A DNA stretch of 64,000 nt from Enhydrobacter sp. (GTDB lineage: Bacteria; Pseudomonadota; Alphaproteobacteria; Reyranellales; Reyranellaceae): NCBI GenBank assembly GCA_026126105.1, contig JAHCJV010000002.1:62001-126000 (forward strand), read 5' to 3'. Made by a program: the position numbers and the translations under genes. A model generated the notes under the pieces. The model did not search any database. It worked only from the letters and a program-made list of their open reading frames with translations, and was not told where the DNA came from. Within the stretch, counting starts at the first letter, position 1, and every line of letters begins with the position of its first letter. Of the stretch, positions 18,353 through 27,179 are shown piece by piece.

Positions 18353-19195
18353 TTAAGGGCCGCAACGTTCTACGTCGTTGGTGAACTCGGCCGAAGCAAA
18401 GGCACCGCCCTGAAACACGTCCCCGACGGGATCAGGCGCGAGCTTTACCTGCTCTGCCTCGGCTTCTGCCCGGTAATCCTCGCCCCTGCCGGTCGGCCGA
18501 TATCCTAGCTGCCAAGCTCGCGAATTGTCCCACCAGGACGCCGCATTGTCGGAAGCGCCGTACAGAATATCGAAGTGGACCTCCGGATGCTCGAGCCCGA
18601 TGCGGAAAAGCTGCACGAGATCGTCCGGGGAGATCCAGATCGAGAGCCGGCGCAAATCTATAGGCTTCGGTCCGACGTTGCCGATGCGCAGGCAGGTGAC
18701 GGCGATGCCGTGCTTGTCGGCATAGAGGGCGCCGAGCGCCTCGCCGAACGCCTTGCTGACGCCATAGCGGCTGTCGGGTCGGACCGTAACGTCGGTGCCG
18801 ATCTTGCGCTTGCGTGGATAGAATCCGACGGCGTGGTTGGACGAGGCGAACACGATGCGCTTCACGCCCGCCTTCCGGGCCTCCTCGAAAAGGTTGTAGC
18901 AGCCGACGATGTTGGCGTTGAGGATCTGGTCCCAGCTGCCTTCGACCGAGTGGCCGCCGAGATGGATCACGTCATGGGCACCCCTCACCACTGCCGCAAT
19001 CTCGTCGGGCTTCGTGAGATCGGCTTTCACGAATGTCTCGCCCGGCCGGAGGTCCTTCGGCGCGACCCGGTCGCTGAGCACCAGCCCGGGATAAAACGCT
19101 TCGAGAAGCGGCCGCGTCATGGTGCCGACGCCGCCGGCGGCGCCGGTTAGGACGATGCGGCGCGACTGATCGCTGCGTGTAGCGTCGTTGGTCAT
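18353..19195 (-). CDS. Uronate dehydrogenase-like NAD-dependent epimerase/dehydratase
   Basis: This 280-residue extended short-chain dehydrogenase has a Rossmann loop LTGAAGGVGTM and catalytic residues in VFASSNHAVGFYPR and SRYGVSKAFGE (YxxxK). The SSNHAVGFYPR block is characteristic of bacterial uronate dehydrogenases, which oxidise glucuronate or galacturonate to the aldarolactone. No other aldarate pathway gene is nearby. A 5-bp hairpin (18347-18359) sits at its 3' end. Confidence 0.87.
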   Translation of the reverse strand: MTNDATRSDQSRRIVLTGAAGGVGTMTRPLLEAFYPGLVLSDRVAPKDLRPGETFVKADLTKPDEIAAVVRGAHDVIHLGGHSVEGSWDQILNANIVGCYNLFEEARKAGVKRIVFASSNHAVGFYPRKRKIGTDVTVRPDSRYGVSKAFGEALGALYADKHGIAVTCLRIGNVGPKPIDLRRLSIWISPDDLVQLFRIGLEHPEVHFDILYGASDNAASWWDNSRAWQLGYRPTGRGEDYRAEAEAEQVKLAPDPVGDVFQGGAFASAEFTNDVERCGP

Positions 19196-19375
19196 GGCTT
19201 TGATCCTTCTCCAAGCTTGCGGTAGCGCCCGAGCGATAGCCTGAGATGTCGCGTCACCCGCCGAGGTTCGGCCGGATCGCCGGAGGCAATACCCGCCAGA
19301 ATGGTGCCGTCAGACCACTTTTGAAAAGGCTCGATGCCGCTTGCTCCACGGCACCTCCTGAGCCTAAAGGGCGGC

Positions 19376-19798
19376 ATGCAAGGCTTCATCCGTCGCGCCC
19401 GCCCCGAAGACCACGCGCGCATCACCGAAATCCGCAATGCCGTGACCGAGAACGTCCTGCGCGATCCCAGCCGCGTGACAGTCGAGGACTACACGTGGTT
19501 CGAGCAGAATCCCGGCGTCTGGGTTTGGGACGAAGACGGCCTTATCCTCGGCTTCTCCGCAGCCGACACGCGCGACGGCTCGATTTGGGCACTGTTCATG
19601 GCGAACGACCACCAGCGCCGCGGCATCGGGCGCGCGCTGTTCGAGCAAGCGTGCGACGTGCTCCGCCAGGACGGCCATCGCACCGCCTGGTTGACGACCG
19701 ACCCGGGTAGTCGTGCCGCCGGCTTCTACCGCGCTGCGGGCTGGCGCGAGATCGGCACCACCGCGCGCGGCGAGACGATCTTCCACGGTGTGCTCTGA
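19376..19798 (+). CDS. GNAT family N-acetyltransferase
   Basis: A 140-residue acetyltransferase with the order typical of GNAT: IRRARPEDHARITEIRN, a strand pair GVWVWDEDGLILGF, the acetyl-CoA loop NDHQRRGIGRALFEQA, and SRAAGFYRAAGWRE. The start at 19376 is preceded by AAAGGGCGG; an ATG at 19334 is an alternative in the same frame. It is divergent from the uronate dehydrogenase gene and 54 bp ahead of the cyclase gene. The substrate is unknown. Confidence 0.88.
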   Translation: MQGFIRRARPEDHARITEIRNAVTENVLRDPSRVTVEDYTWFEQNPGVWVWDEDGLILGFSAADTRDGSIWALFMANDHQRRGIGRALFEQACDVLRQDGHRTAWLTTDPGSRAAGFYRAAGWREIGTTARGETIFHGVL

Positions 19799-19852
19799 CC
19801 GGACCGACGTAGCGATGCAACACCAGCGACGATCTCTGATACGGTGACGGCG

Positions 19853-21985
19853 ATGCCCGCTGGCCCCTCTCATGCCGCCGATCGCCCGATTCGCTGGGGT
19901 CTCACCGTCAAGGTTTTCGGAGCTCTCCTGCTACTCGGCGGGCTCGCGGTCTTGGCGACCAGCATCCTCGGCTACGTCCGCGCCCGCGATGCGCTCGAGG
20001 TGAGCATCTATCATCAACTGACCGTGGCGAGGCAGACCAAGGCTCGCCAGATCGAGGAACACTTCCGAACGGTACGGAAGGATCTGATGCTCCTTGCCCA
20101 ATCGAGGATGGTGGTCGAGGCCACGCGAGGCTTCCGCACAGCCGTGGAGCAGCTCGACCGGGAGCCGGTAGCAGACGGTCTGCGGCGAGCGGTCGAGGCT
20201 TGGTACGAAGCACACTACATGCCCAACGTACGCCGCCTGCTCGGCAAGGACGTGCCGGCTATCGACTATGTGCCCACAGCTCCGAGCGGACTATACCTGC
20301 AGCAACATTACATCGTTGAAAATCCCCATCCGCCCGGACGACGCGACCTGCTCGACGACGCCCATGACGGCAGCGATTACAGTCGCGTCCATGCAATTGA
20401 CCATCCGCTGCTGCGCGGCGCGGCAGTCCTGATCGGCTTCGACGACTTCCTGATCGTCGATGCCAAGTCGGGTAACGTAATCTACGGCACGGACAAGGAC
20501 GCCGAATTCGGAACCTCTCTGCAGCGCGGGCCCTATCGCGGCACCAACCTCGCAGCCGCCGTCGCCCGTTGCGCCGGACGCGCCGACGCGTCGGCGACCT
20601 GCCTGGAGGACTTCGCGCCGTACCTGCCCTCGAACGGCGAGCCGAATGCCTTCATGGCCGCGCCCGTGATCGACGAGGGCGCCGTGATCGGCGTGCTGGT
20701 CGCGCAATTGTCGATAGCGGCGATCGACCGCGTGGTCACCGGCGGCCGGCGTTGGCGCCAGGAAGGCTTCGGCGCCACAGGGGAGGCCTATCTCGTCGGC
20801 CCGGACTTCCTCCTGCGGTCGGGTGGGCGGCTGTTTCACGAGGATCGCGAACGCTATTTCGCCGCGCTCCAGGCCGAGGGCGAGCCCGCCGAGGAGATCG
20901 CCGCCATCAAGCGCTATGGCTCGCCGGTTCTGCACCAGCGAATCGACACGCAGGCCACGCGCGCCGCACTGGCTGGCCTCGAAGGCACCGGCCGGGTGAT
21001 CGGCAACTACGGCAAGCCGACCTTGGCGTCCTGGGGACCACTCGAGATTCCGGGCGTGCGTTGGGGCCTCGTCGCGAAGATCGAAGCCGCGGAAGCATTC
21101 GCGCCGATCCGGCAGCTCGAGCGCGATCTTTTGATCGTGGGCGGCCTTACCTTGGTGGCGGTGATCGCGATCGGCGGCTGGCTGTCGCGGTCCCTGACCG
21201 GCCCGTTGCGGGATCTCACGGCGGGCGCACGCCGCTTCGCGGCGGGCGACGGCAGCGTACGCGTTGCCGCGCGATCGCGCGACGAGATCGGCCAGCTCTG
21301 CCTCGCCTTCAACAGCATGGTCGAGGACATCAGCACCAAGAACGTGGTGATAGAGGACAAGAACCGCGAGAACGAGGCGCTGCTCCTCAACGTCCTGCCG
21401 GCGCCGATCGCCAACCGGCTGCGCGGCGGCGAGCAGGGGATAGCCGACGGTTTCGCCAACGTCACCGTCCTGTTCGCCGACCTGGTCGGATTCACCGAAC
21501 TGACTTCCGAGATGCCGCCGCAGGAAGTCGTCACACTGCTCAACGGCCTTTTTACCCGCTTCGATACGGCGGCCCAGGAACTCGGGATCGAGAAGATCAA
21601 GACGGTCGGCGACGCCTATATGGCGGTGTGCGGCATGCCGAACGTCGTCGACGACCACGCCGAACGCATGGTGCGCATGGCGATCCGCATGGTGCACATC
21701 GCGCGCGAGCATGCCCTCGAGCACCGCGTGTCGATGCAGGTGAGGGTCGGCATCAACAGCGGCCCGGTGGTCGCGGGCGTGATAGGCAAGAGCAAGTACA
21801 TCTACGACCTGTGGGGCGACACGGTGAACCTGGCCAGCCGGATGGAATCGACCGGCGTCCCCGGCGCCATCCAGGTCACACGCTCGGTCTACGACCAGCT
21901 CAAGCGAAAGTTCGCCTTCGAGCCGCGCGGTGCAATCGAGGTCAAGGGCAAAGGCAAGGTCGAGGCCTGGCTGCTCAAGCTCTGA
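19853..21985 (+). CDS. Membrane adenylate cyclase with dCache-like sensor, HAMP and class III catalytic domain
   Basis: A 710-residue signalling enzyme. The order is: a first membrane helix (about 18-40), a large extracytoplasmic sensor of dCache type (about 41-415), a second helix (about 423-445), HAMP (about 446-500), a short coiled linker (KNRENEALLLNVLP) and the cyclase domain (about 536-700). Metal aspartates are in LFADLVGFT (D543) and VGDAYMAV (D587). The adenine-selecting Lys583 and Asp652 (YDLWGD) and transition-state N659/R663 (VNLASRME) are all present, so it should make cAMP and not cGMP. An external ligand is presumably sensed. The ATG at 19853 was preferred to an upstream GTG. 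Confidence 0.93.
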   Translation: MPAGPSHAADRPIRWGLTVKVFGALLLLGGLAVLATSILGYVRARDALEVSIYHQLTVARQTKARQIEEHFRTVRKDLMLLAQSRMVVEATRGFRTAVEQLDREPVADGLRRAVEAWYEAHYMPNVRRLLGKDVPAIDYVPTAPSGLYLQQHYIVENPHPPGRRDLLDDAHDGSDYSRVHAIDHPLLRGAAVLIGFDDFLIVDAKSGNVIYGTDKDAEFGTSLQRGPYRGTNLAAAVARCAGRADASATCLEDFAPYLPSNGEPNAFMAAPVIDEGAVIGVLVAQLSIAAIDRVVTGGRRWRQEGFGATGEAYLVGPDFLLRSGGRLFHEDRERYFAALQAEGEPAEEIAAIKRYGSPVLHQRIDTQATRAALAGLEGTGRVIGNYGKPTLASWGPLEIPGVRWGLVAKIEAAEAFAPIRQLERDLLIVGGLTLVAVIAIGGWLSRSLTGPLRDLTAGARRFAAGDGSVRVAARSRDEIGQLCLAFNSMVEDISTKNVVIEDKNRENEALLLNVLPAPIANRLRGGEQGIADGFANVTVLFADLVGFTELTSEMPPQEVVTLLNGLFTRFDTAAQELGIEKIKTVGDAYMAVCGMPNVVDDHAERMVRMAIRMVHIAREHALEHRVSMQVRVGINSGPVVAGVIGKSKYIYDLWGDTVNLASRMESTGVPGAIQVTRSVYDQLKRKFAFEPRGAIEVKGKGKVEAWLLKL

Positions 21986-22016
21986 CAGGAGACGGTTCGA
22001 TCGCTCCGGGGCGGAT

Positions 22017-23243
22017 TCAGCTTTCGGCCAGCTCCACCATCAGGTTGAGCAGCACCTGCGCACCGGCAATGAGGTCGGCCGGTTCGGTGTGTTCCTTGAC
22101 GTTGTGGCTCAGTCCCGCGACGGAGGGGACGAAGATCATCGCCGTAGGGCAAAGGCGTTGCATCATCTGGGCGTCATGGCCTGCGCCGGAGGGCATGCGA
22201 CGCGTGGAGAGCGACAGGGCCATGGCATGGTGTTCCACCCGGTCGACCAGGCTGGCGTCGAAGATCACCGGCTCGAAGCGCGCCAGCACCTTGGACTTGA
22301 CCTCGACCCTTTCGGCAGCCGCGACGTCCGCGATATGCGCGGCGACCGCGGCCTCCGCCTCCTTGAGCTTCGCCTCGTCGGTGTTGCGCAGATCGACGGT
22401 GAATACGGCACGATTGGGCACGACGTTGATCAGGTTGGGGCGTAGCGCGAGCGAGCCGACTGTCGCGACCTGGTTACCGCCCATGTCCCAGGCGAGCTTG
22501 CGCACGAACAGGTTGACAGACGCGGCGAGGTAGCCTGCGTCACGCCGCAGCCGCATCGGTGTGGTGCCGGCATGGTTCGAGACGCCGGTCACGGTGTACT
22601 CCGTCCAGGAAATGCCCTGCACGCTCTCGACGACGCCGATCCGCACCTTCTCCTCGTCGAGGATGGGACCCTGCTCGATATGCAGCTCGAGAAAGGCGTG
22701 CGGCTTCAGTGCCCCGGGCATGGTAGCGCCGAGATAACCGATGCGGCGCAGTGCATCGCCGGCCGCGACGCCGTCCTGGTCGACGGCGGCATAGGCTTCG
22801 TTCAGACCCAGGCCGCCGGCATAGACCAGGCTGCCCATCATGTCGGGCTGGAAGCGCGCGCCCTCCTCGTTGGTGAAGAAGGCGACCGCGACCGGCCGCC
22901 GCGTGACGACGTTCGCCGCGTTGAGCGCGCGCACCACCTCGAGCCCGGCCAGCACGCCGTAATTGCCGTCATAGCGGCCGCCGGTGCGCACCGTGTCGAT
23001 GTGGCTGCCGGTCATGATCGGCGGCAGGTTCTCGCGTCCGGCGCGCAGGCCGATCACGTTGCCGATGGCGTCTACCCGGACATCGAGGTCCAGTTCTTTC
23101 ATCCAGCCGACCACCAGGTCCCGGCCGAGCCGGTCCTCGTCGGTGAGCGCCAGCCGGGCACAGCCGCCGCCTTCGATGGCACCGATCCGGGCAAGGGCGT
23201 CGAGATTGTCCAAAAGATGGCGGTCGGCAAATTTGAGTGTCAT
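22017..23243 (-). CDS. M20-family amidase (N-carbamoyl-L-amino-acid / allantoate hydrolase type)
   Basis: A 408-residue metal-dependent amidohydrolase of the hydantoinase/carbamoylase group. Metal ligands appear in TGSHIDTVRTGGRYDG (His, Asp), FFTNEEGARF (Glu) and the later LELHIEQGP. The dimerisation/lid domain lies in the middle (about 210-325). It cleaves ureido groups such as those of N-carbamoyl-L-amino acids, ureidopropionate or allantoate; the exact substrate cannot be deduced. It is convergent with the cyclase gene and divergent from the DsbD-like gene. Confidence 0.87.
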   Translation of the reverse strand: MTLKFADRHLLDNLDALARIGAIEGGGCARLALTDEDRLGRDLVVGWMKELDLDVRVDAIGNVIGLRAGRENLPPIMTGSHIDTVRTGGRYDGNYGVLAGLEVVRALNAANVVTRRPVAVAFFTNEEGARFQPDMMGSLVYAGGLGLNEAYAAVDQDGVAAGDALRRIGYLGATMPGALKPHAFLELHIEQGPILDEEKVRIGVVESVQGISWTEYTVTGVSNHAGTTPMRLRRDAGYLAASVNLFVRKLAWDMGGNQVATVGSLALRPNLINVVPNRAVFTVDLRNTDEAKLKEAEAAVAAHIADVAAAERVEVKSKVLARFEPVIFDASLVDRVEHHAMALSLSTRRMPSGAGHDAQMMQRLCPTAMIFVPSVAGLSHNVKEHTEPADLIAGAQVLLNLMVELAES

Positions 23244-23323
23244 CGGACGAACATCTTATCACGCTGCGGTGATCCAGTTTGCCTTGCCAGAATGCGAGGG
23301 CGGGGTCACTTAAGACCGTGACC

Positions 23324-25447
23324 ATGCACCGTTTGCTCGCCCTTTTGCTGGCCCTTTGCCTCGCAGGACCTGCCTTCGCGCAACAGGCTGTGGTGAAAAC
23401 CGACAATGTGCGCGCCGAGCTCGTGTCCGAGGTTTCCGAAGTGAAGCCGGGCGAGCCGTTCTGGGTCGCCCTGCGCCAGACCATCAAGCCGCACTGGCAC
23501 ACTTACTGGAAGAACCCGGGCGATTCGGGCCTGCCGACCGAGATCAGTTGGATGCTACCTCCGGGCGCCACGGCCGACCCGATCGTCTGGCCGGCGCCGA
23601 CGCTGATCGATGTCAGCGGGATCATCAATTACGGCTTCGAGGACGACATCCTGCTGCTGGTGAGGATCACGCCACCGGCCGATCTCGCCGGGACGCTTGC
23701 CCTCAGGGCCGACGCCAACTGGCTGGTGTGCGACGACGTCTGCATCCCCGAGGAAGGCAAGTTTGCGCTCGACCTGCCGGTCGGGGTCTCGGCCAAGCCT
23801 GCGGACCCGGCCACACGTGCCCTGTTCGACAAGGCCCGCCGGGCCGTGCCGACCGACAGCCCGTGGCCCGCGCGGTTCGGTCTCGCCAAGTCGGGCGATC
23901 CGACCCTCGTGGTCGAGGCCAGGGGGCTGAAGCCCGAGACGATCCGCGACGTGTATTTCTTTCCCGCCGAATGGGGCGCGGTCGCCAGCATGGCCAAGCA
24001 GACGGCGAGCGTAACTGCCGAGGGCATCCGCATCCCCCTCAAGAAGGGTGACGCCAAGGCGGCTCCCCCGCAGTCGCTCGCCGGCACGCTCGTGCTGACC
24101 GAGAAGACGGGCGACGGCGAGCAGCGCCAAGCGTTCGATATCGTCGCCAAGCTAGATCCCGCCCTGGTGCCGAGCGCTGCCCCGCTCACCGCGTCGAATG
24201 CTGGCGAGAGCCTCACGCTCGTTAAGGCACTGCTGTTCGCGCTGCTGGGCGGGCTGATCCTGAACCTGATGCCCTGCGTGTTCCCGGTGCTGGCGATGAA
24301 GGCGGCCGCGTTCGCGCAGCTCGCCGGACATGAGCGCAGCGCGATGCGGCGCGACGGAATTGCCTATACTGCAGGCGTGCTGGTGGCGTTCGGGCTGATG
24401 GCGGCCGCCGTGATCGCGATCCGTGCCAGCATCGGCGAGGTCAACTGGGGTTTCCAGTTCCAATCGCCGATCTTCTCCCTGCTGGTCGCCTATCTGTTCT
24501 TCGTGGTCGGGCTCAATCTTGCCGGCGTGTTCGAGATCGGCGGCGGCTTCGTTGGCGTGGGCCAGGCACTGACGGCCAGGAACGGCGCCACCGGCGCCTT
24601 CTTCACGGGTGTCCTCGCGGTCCTCGTGGCGACCCCCTGCACCGCGCCCTTCATGGCGGCGGCGCTTGGCTTTGCCCTCAGCCAGCCGGCGCCGCAGACC
24701 GTGGCGGTGCTGCTGGCGATGGGGCTTGGCCTCGCTCTGCCCTACCTCGCGCTGTCGATGACGCCTGCCCTGCAGCGCCTTATGCCGCGGCCAGGCGCCT
24801 GGATGGCCCGGCTGCGCCAATTCCTCGCCTTCCCCATGTGGGCCTCGGCGGTCTGGATGATCTGGGTGTTGACCCAGCAGACCGGCCCCGACGGGGTGAT
24901 CTACGCCTTGGGAGGCATGATCCTGATCGCCTTCGCGATCTGGCTGCTGCGGCTCGGCAGCGCCGGCACGCTCGGCGCCTGGCTGCGGCGCGGCGTCGCG
25001 GCGGCAGCGGTGCTGCTGGCCTTTGCCGCCGTGCTGAAGCTGCAGGACGGCCCGGCCACGGCGGCTTCCGCTTCGGGAGGCCCGTCGACGGGCGTGAGCT
25101 TCGAGGGCTGGGAGCGCTTCTCGCGTGCGCGCATGACGGAGGCAGCCGCGGCCGGCCAGCCGGTGTTCGTCGATTTCACAGCCGCATGGTGCATCACCTG
25201 CCTGGTCAATGAGCGAGTGGCGCTCGAAACGCCCGCCGCCCGCCGTGCATTCGAACAGACCGCCACCGTGAAACTCAAAGGTGATTGGACGAATCGCGAC
25301 CCCGAGATTACAGCCGTGCTGAAGGAGCTGGGGCGCGCCGGCGTGCCGTTGTACCTTTACTGGCCTCCGGGCGCCGAGCGCCCCAAGATTTTGCCGCAGG
25401 TGCTGACAGAAGCGGCGATCATCTCGGAACTGCAACACAAGCGTTAG
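23324..25447 (+). CDS. DsbD/ScsB-like thiol:disulfide interchange protein
   Basis: A 707-residue inner-membrane electron conduit. The order is: a signal peptide (MHRLLALLLALCLAGPAFAQ), an N-terminal periplasmic domain with a Cys pair in VCDDVCIPEE, eight predicted helices containing the two redox-active blocks MPCVFPVLAMK and ATPCTAPFMAAA, and a C-terminal thioredoxin domain with WCITC. It passes electrons from cytoplasmic thioredoxin to the periplasm. The large N-terminal domain makes it ScsB-like rather than classical DsbD. The start at 23324 is the one that creates the signal peptide. It is first in an operon with a redoxin and a DUF3500 protein. Confidence 0.9.
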   Translation: MHRLLALLLALCLAGPAFAQQAVVKTDNVRAELVSEVSEVKPGEPFWVALRQTIKPHWHTYWKNPGDSGLPTEISWMLPPGATADPIVWPAPTLIDVSGIINYGFEDDILLLVRITPPADLAGTLALRADANWLVCDDVCIPEEGKFALDLPVGVSAKPADPATRALFDKARRAVPTDSPWPARFGLAKSGDPTLVVEARGLKPETIRDVYFFPAEWGAVASMAKQTASVTAEGIRIPLKKGDAKAAPPQSLAGTLVLTEKTGDGEQRQAFDIVAKLDPALVPSAAPLTASNAGESLTLVKALLFALLGGLILNLMPCVFPVLAMKAAAFAQLAGHERSAMRRDGIAYTAGVLVAFGLMAAAVIAIRASIGEVNWGFQFQSPIFSLLVAYLFFVVGLNLAGVFEIGGGFVGVGQALTARNGATGAFFTGVLAVLVATPCTAPFMAAALGFALSQPAPQTVAVLLAMGLGLALPYLALSMTPALQRLMPRPGAWMARLRQFLAFPMWASAVWMIWVLTQQTGPDGVIYALGGMILIAFAIWLLRLGSAGTLGAWLRRGVAAAAVLLAFAAVLKLQDGPATAASASGGPSTGVSFEGWERFSRARMTEAAAAGQPVFVDFTAAWCITCLVNERVALETPAARRAFEQTATVKLKGDWTNRDPEITAVLKELGRAGVPLYLYWPPGAERPKILPQVLTEAAIISELQHKR

Positions 25448-25457
25448 GAGACAAGGC

Positions 25458-26093
25458 ATGTCGAAGACCGTCGTTCAACGTCGTGCAATGTTGCTGGGCA
25501 GCGCCGCCGTGGCGTTGGCGCCAATGTCCGCCTTCGCGGCGACCGATGTCGGTAAGCCGGCGCCTGCGTTCAGCGCCACCGACAGCAACGGCAAGACGTG
25601 GTCGCTGGCCGATCTCAAGGGCAAGGTCGTGGTGCTCGAGACCTCGAACCAGGACTGCCCGTACGTCCGCAAGCACTACAGCTCGGCCAACATGCAGACC
25701 CAGCAGCGCGAAGCGGCGGCCAAGGGTGTCGTATGGCTGACCGTCGCCTCTTCCGCGCCGGGCGAGCAGGGCTTCGTCACGGCGGCGGAGGCCAACGAGA
25801 TCACCCGCACGCGCAACGCCGCGCCCGCGGCCTTCCTTCTCGATCCGCAAAGCAAGATCGCGCGCGCCTATGGCGCCACGGTGACGCCGCACATGTACAT
25901 CATCGATGCCTCGGGCATGCTGGTCTACAAGGGCGGCATCGATTCGATCCCATCCTCGAACCCGGCCGACATCCCGAAAGCGAACCAGTATGTCCGCGTG
26001 GCGCTGGACGAGGTGCTCGCCGGCAAGCCGGTCACCGAGGCATCGACCCGGCCCTACGGCTGCTCGCTGAAGTACGGCAACAACGCCGCCTGA
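25458..26093 (+). CDS. Exported redoxin-domain protein with CPxV active site
   Basis: A 211-residue thioredoxin-fold protein with a Tat-like signal (RRAMLLGSAAVALAPMSAFA). The active site is NQDCPYVRKHY, so the usual second cysteine of CXXC is Val; only C67 remains there. A second cysteine near the C-terminus (YGCSLKY, C202) may act as resolving partner, as in atypical peroxiredoxins. It lies 10 bp after the DsbD/ScsB-like gene and is the natural periplasmic electron acceptor or client. It belongs to a known but uncharacterised alkyl hydroperoxide reductase/thiol-specific antioxidant group. Confidence 0.86.
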   Translation: MSKTVVQRRAMLLGSAAVALAPMSAFAATDVGKPAPAFSATDSNGKTWSLADLKGKVVVLETSNQDCPYVRKHYSSANMQTQQREAAAKGVVWLTVASSAPGEQGFVTAAEANEITRTRNAAPAAFLLDPQSKIARAYGATVTPHMYIIDASGMLVYKGGIDSIPSSNPADIPKANQYVRVALDEVLAGKPVTEASTRPYGCSLKYGNNAA

Positions 26094-26105
26094 TGAGATC
26101 GCGCG

Positions 26106-27176
26106 ATGCCGCATGACGGCTGGCATCCGCACGATCTACCGCATCACGACCACGCGCCGCGCCATCCGAGACGCCGGATGGTGCTCGCTGCCGCGAGCTT
26201 CCTGCCGTTCGGCGGCGCCAGCGCTCAGACGGTCGACTCCGCCCAACGCATCGCCACGGCAGCCAGCCAGTTTCTTGCCGGCCTGGATGATGCGCAACGC
26301 AAGAGGGCGACGATTGCGTTCGACTCGAACAACCGGTTCGACTGGCATTACATCCCGCGCAGCAGACAAGGTCTGGCGCTGTCCGAGATGAAGCCGGCGC
26401 AGCGCCAGACGGCGCAGGCGCTGTTCGCGTCGGTGCTGAACGACCGCGGGCTGCAGGCAATCGAAAACGTGCGCATCCTCGAAGGGGTGTTGCGCGAGCA
26501 ACAGGGCTCGTTCCGCGATCCCGACCGCTACTATGTATCGATTTTCGGCACGCCGGGCCGCTTTCCGTGGGGTTGGCGGCTGGAGGGTCATCACCTGTCG
26601 CTTAACGTGGCGCTACCAACGGCAGGGCACATCACCGCGACGCCGTTCTTCATCGGCTCGAATCCCGCCACCGTGCGCGAGGGTCCGCACAGAGGCCTGC
26701 GCCCGCTTGGCGCCGCGGAAGATCTGGCACGGCAGCTCATGAACGCGCTCACCGGGGAGCAGCGACGCACCGCGATCATCGCGGAGCGCTCGTTCGGCGA
26801 GATCGTCGCCAGCCCCGGCCGCGAGCGAGACCTCGGCCAGCCGACCGGTCTCGCGCTGTCGGCGATGGACGGCACGGCACGCAATCTCGTCGAGGCGCTG
26901 ATCGATCGCTTCGTCGGCACGCTGGCTCCCGATCTCGCCACGGCGCAGAAGCAGCGCGTGATCGAGCAGGAGCTTGGCCGTTTCCGCTTTGCCTGGGCAG
27001 GCCCACTGACACCCGGCCAAGCGCATTACTTCCGCGTGCACGGGCCGGTCACGTTGATCGAGCACGACAACACGCAGAACAACGCCAATCACATCCACTC
27101 GGTGTGGCGCGACCTCGCCGCGGACTTCGGCAACGACGTGCTGGCCGATCACTACCGCCGCGAACGGCACCGTTAA
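26106..27176 (+). CDS. DUF3500 domain protein, exported
   Basis: A 356-residue protein of the DUF3500 family. The N-terminus is His/Pro rich (HDGWHPHDLPHHDHAPRH) and followed by a twin-arginine-like signal (HPRRRMVLAAASFLPFGGASA). The body shows family hallmarks RFDWHYIPRSRQGL, WGWRLEGHHLSLN and, near the end, the HDNTQNNANHIHSVWRD block rich in His, Asp and Asn that may bind metal. The biochemical role is unknown. The 12-bp gap to the redoxin gene suggests co-export and a possible redox or metal link. Confidence 0.87.
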   Translation: MPHDGWHPHDLPHHDHAPRHPRRRMVLAAASFLPFGGASAQTVDSAQRIATAASQFLAGLDDAQRKRATIAFDSNNRFDWHYIPRSRQGLALSEMKPAQRQTAQALFASVLNDRGLQAIENVRILEGVLREQQGSFRDPDRYYVSIFGTPGRFPWGWRLEGHHLSLNVALPTAGHITATPFFIGSNPATVREGPHRGLRPLGAAEDLARQLMNALTGEQRRTAIIAERSFGEIVASPGRERDLGQPTGLALSAMDGTARNLVEALIDRFVGTLAPDLATAQKQRVIEQELGRFRFAWAGPLTPGQAHYFRVHGPVTLIEHDNTQNNANHIHSVWRDLAADFGNDVLADHYRRERHR

Positions 27177-27179
27177 CGA

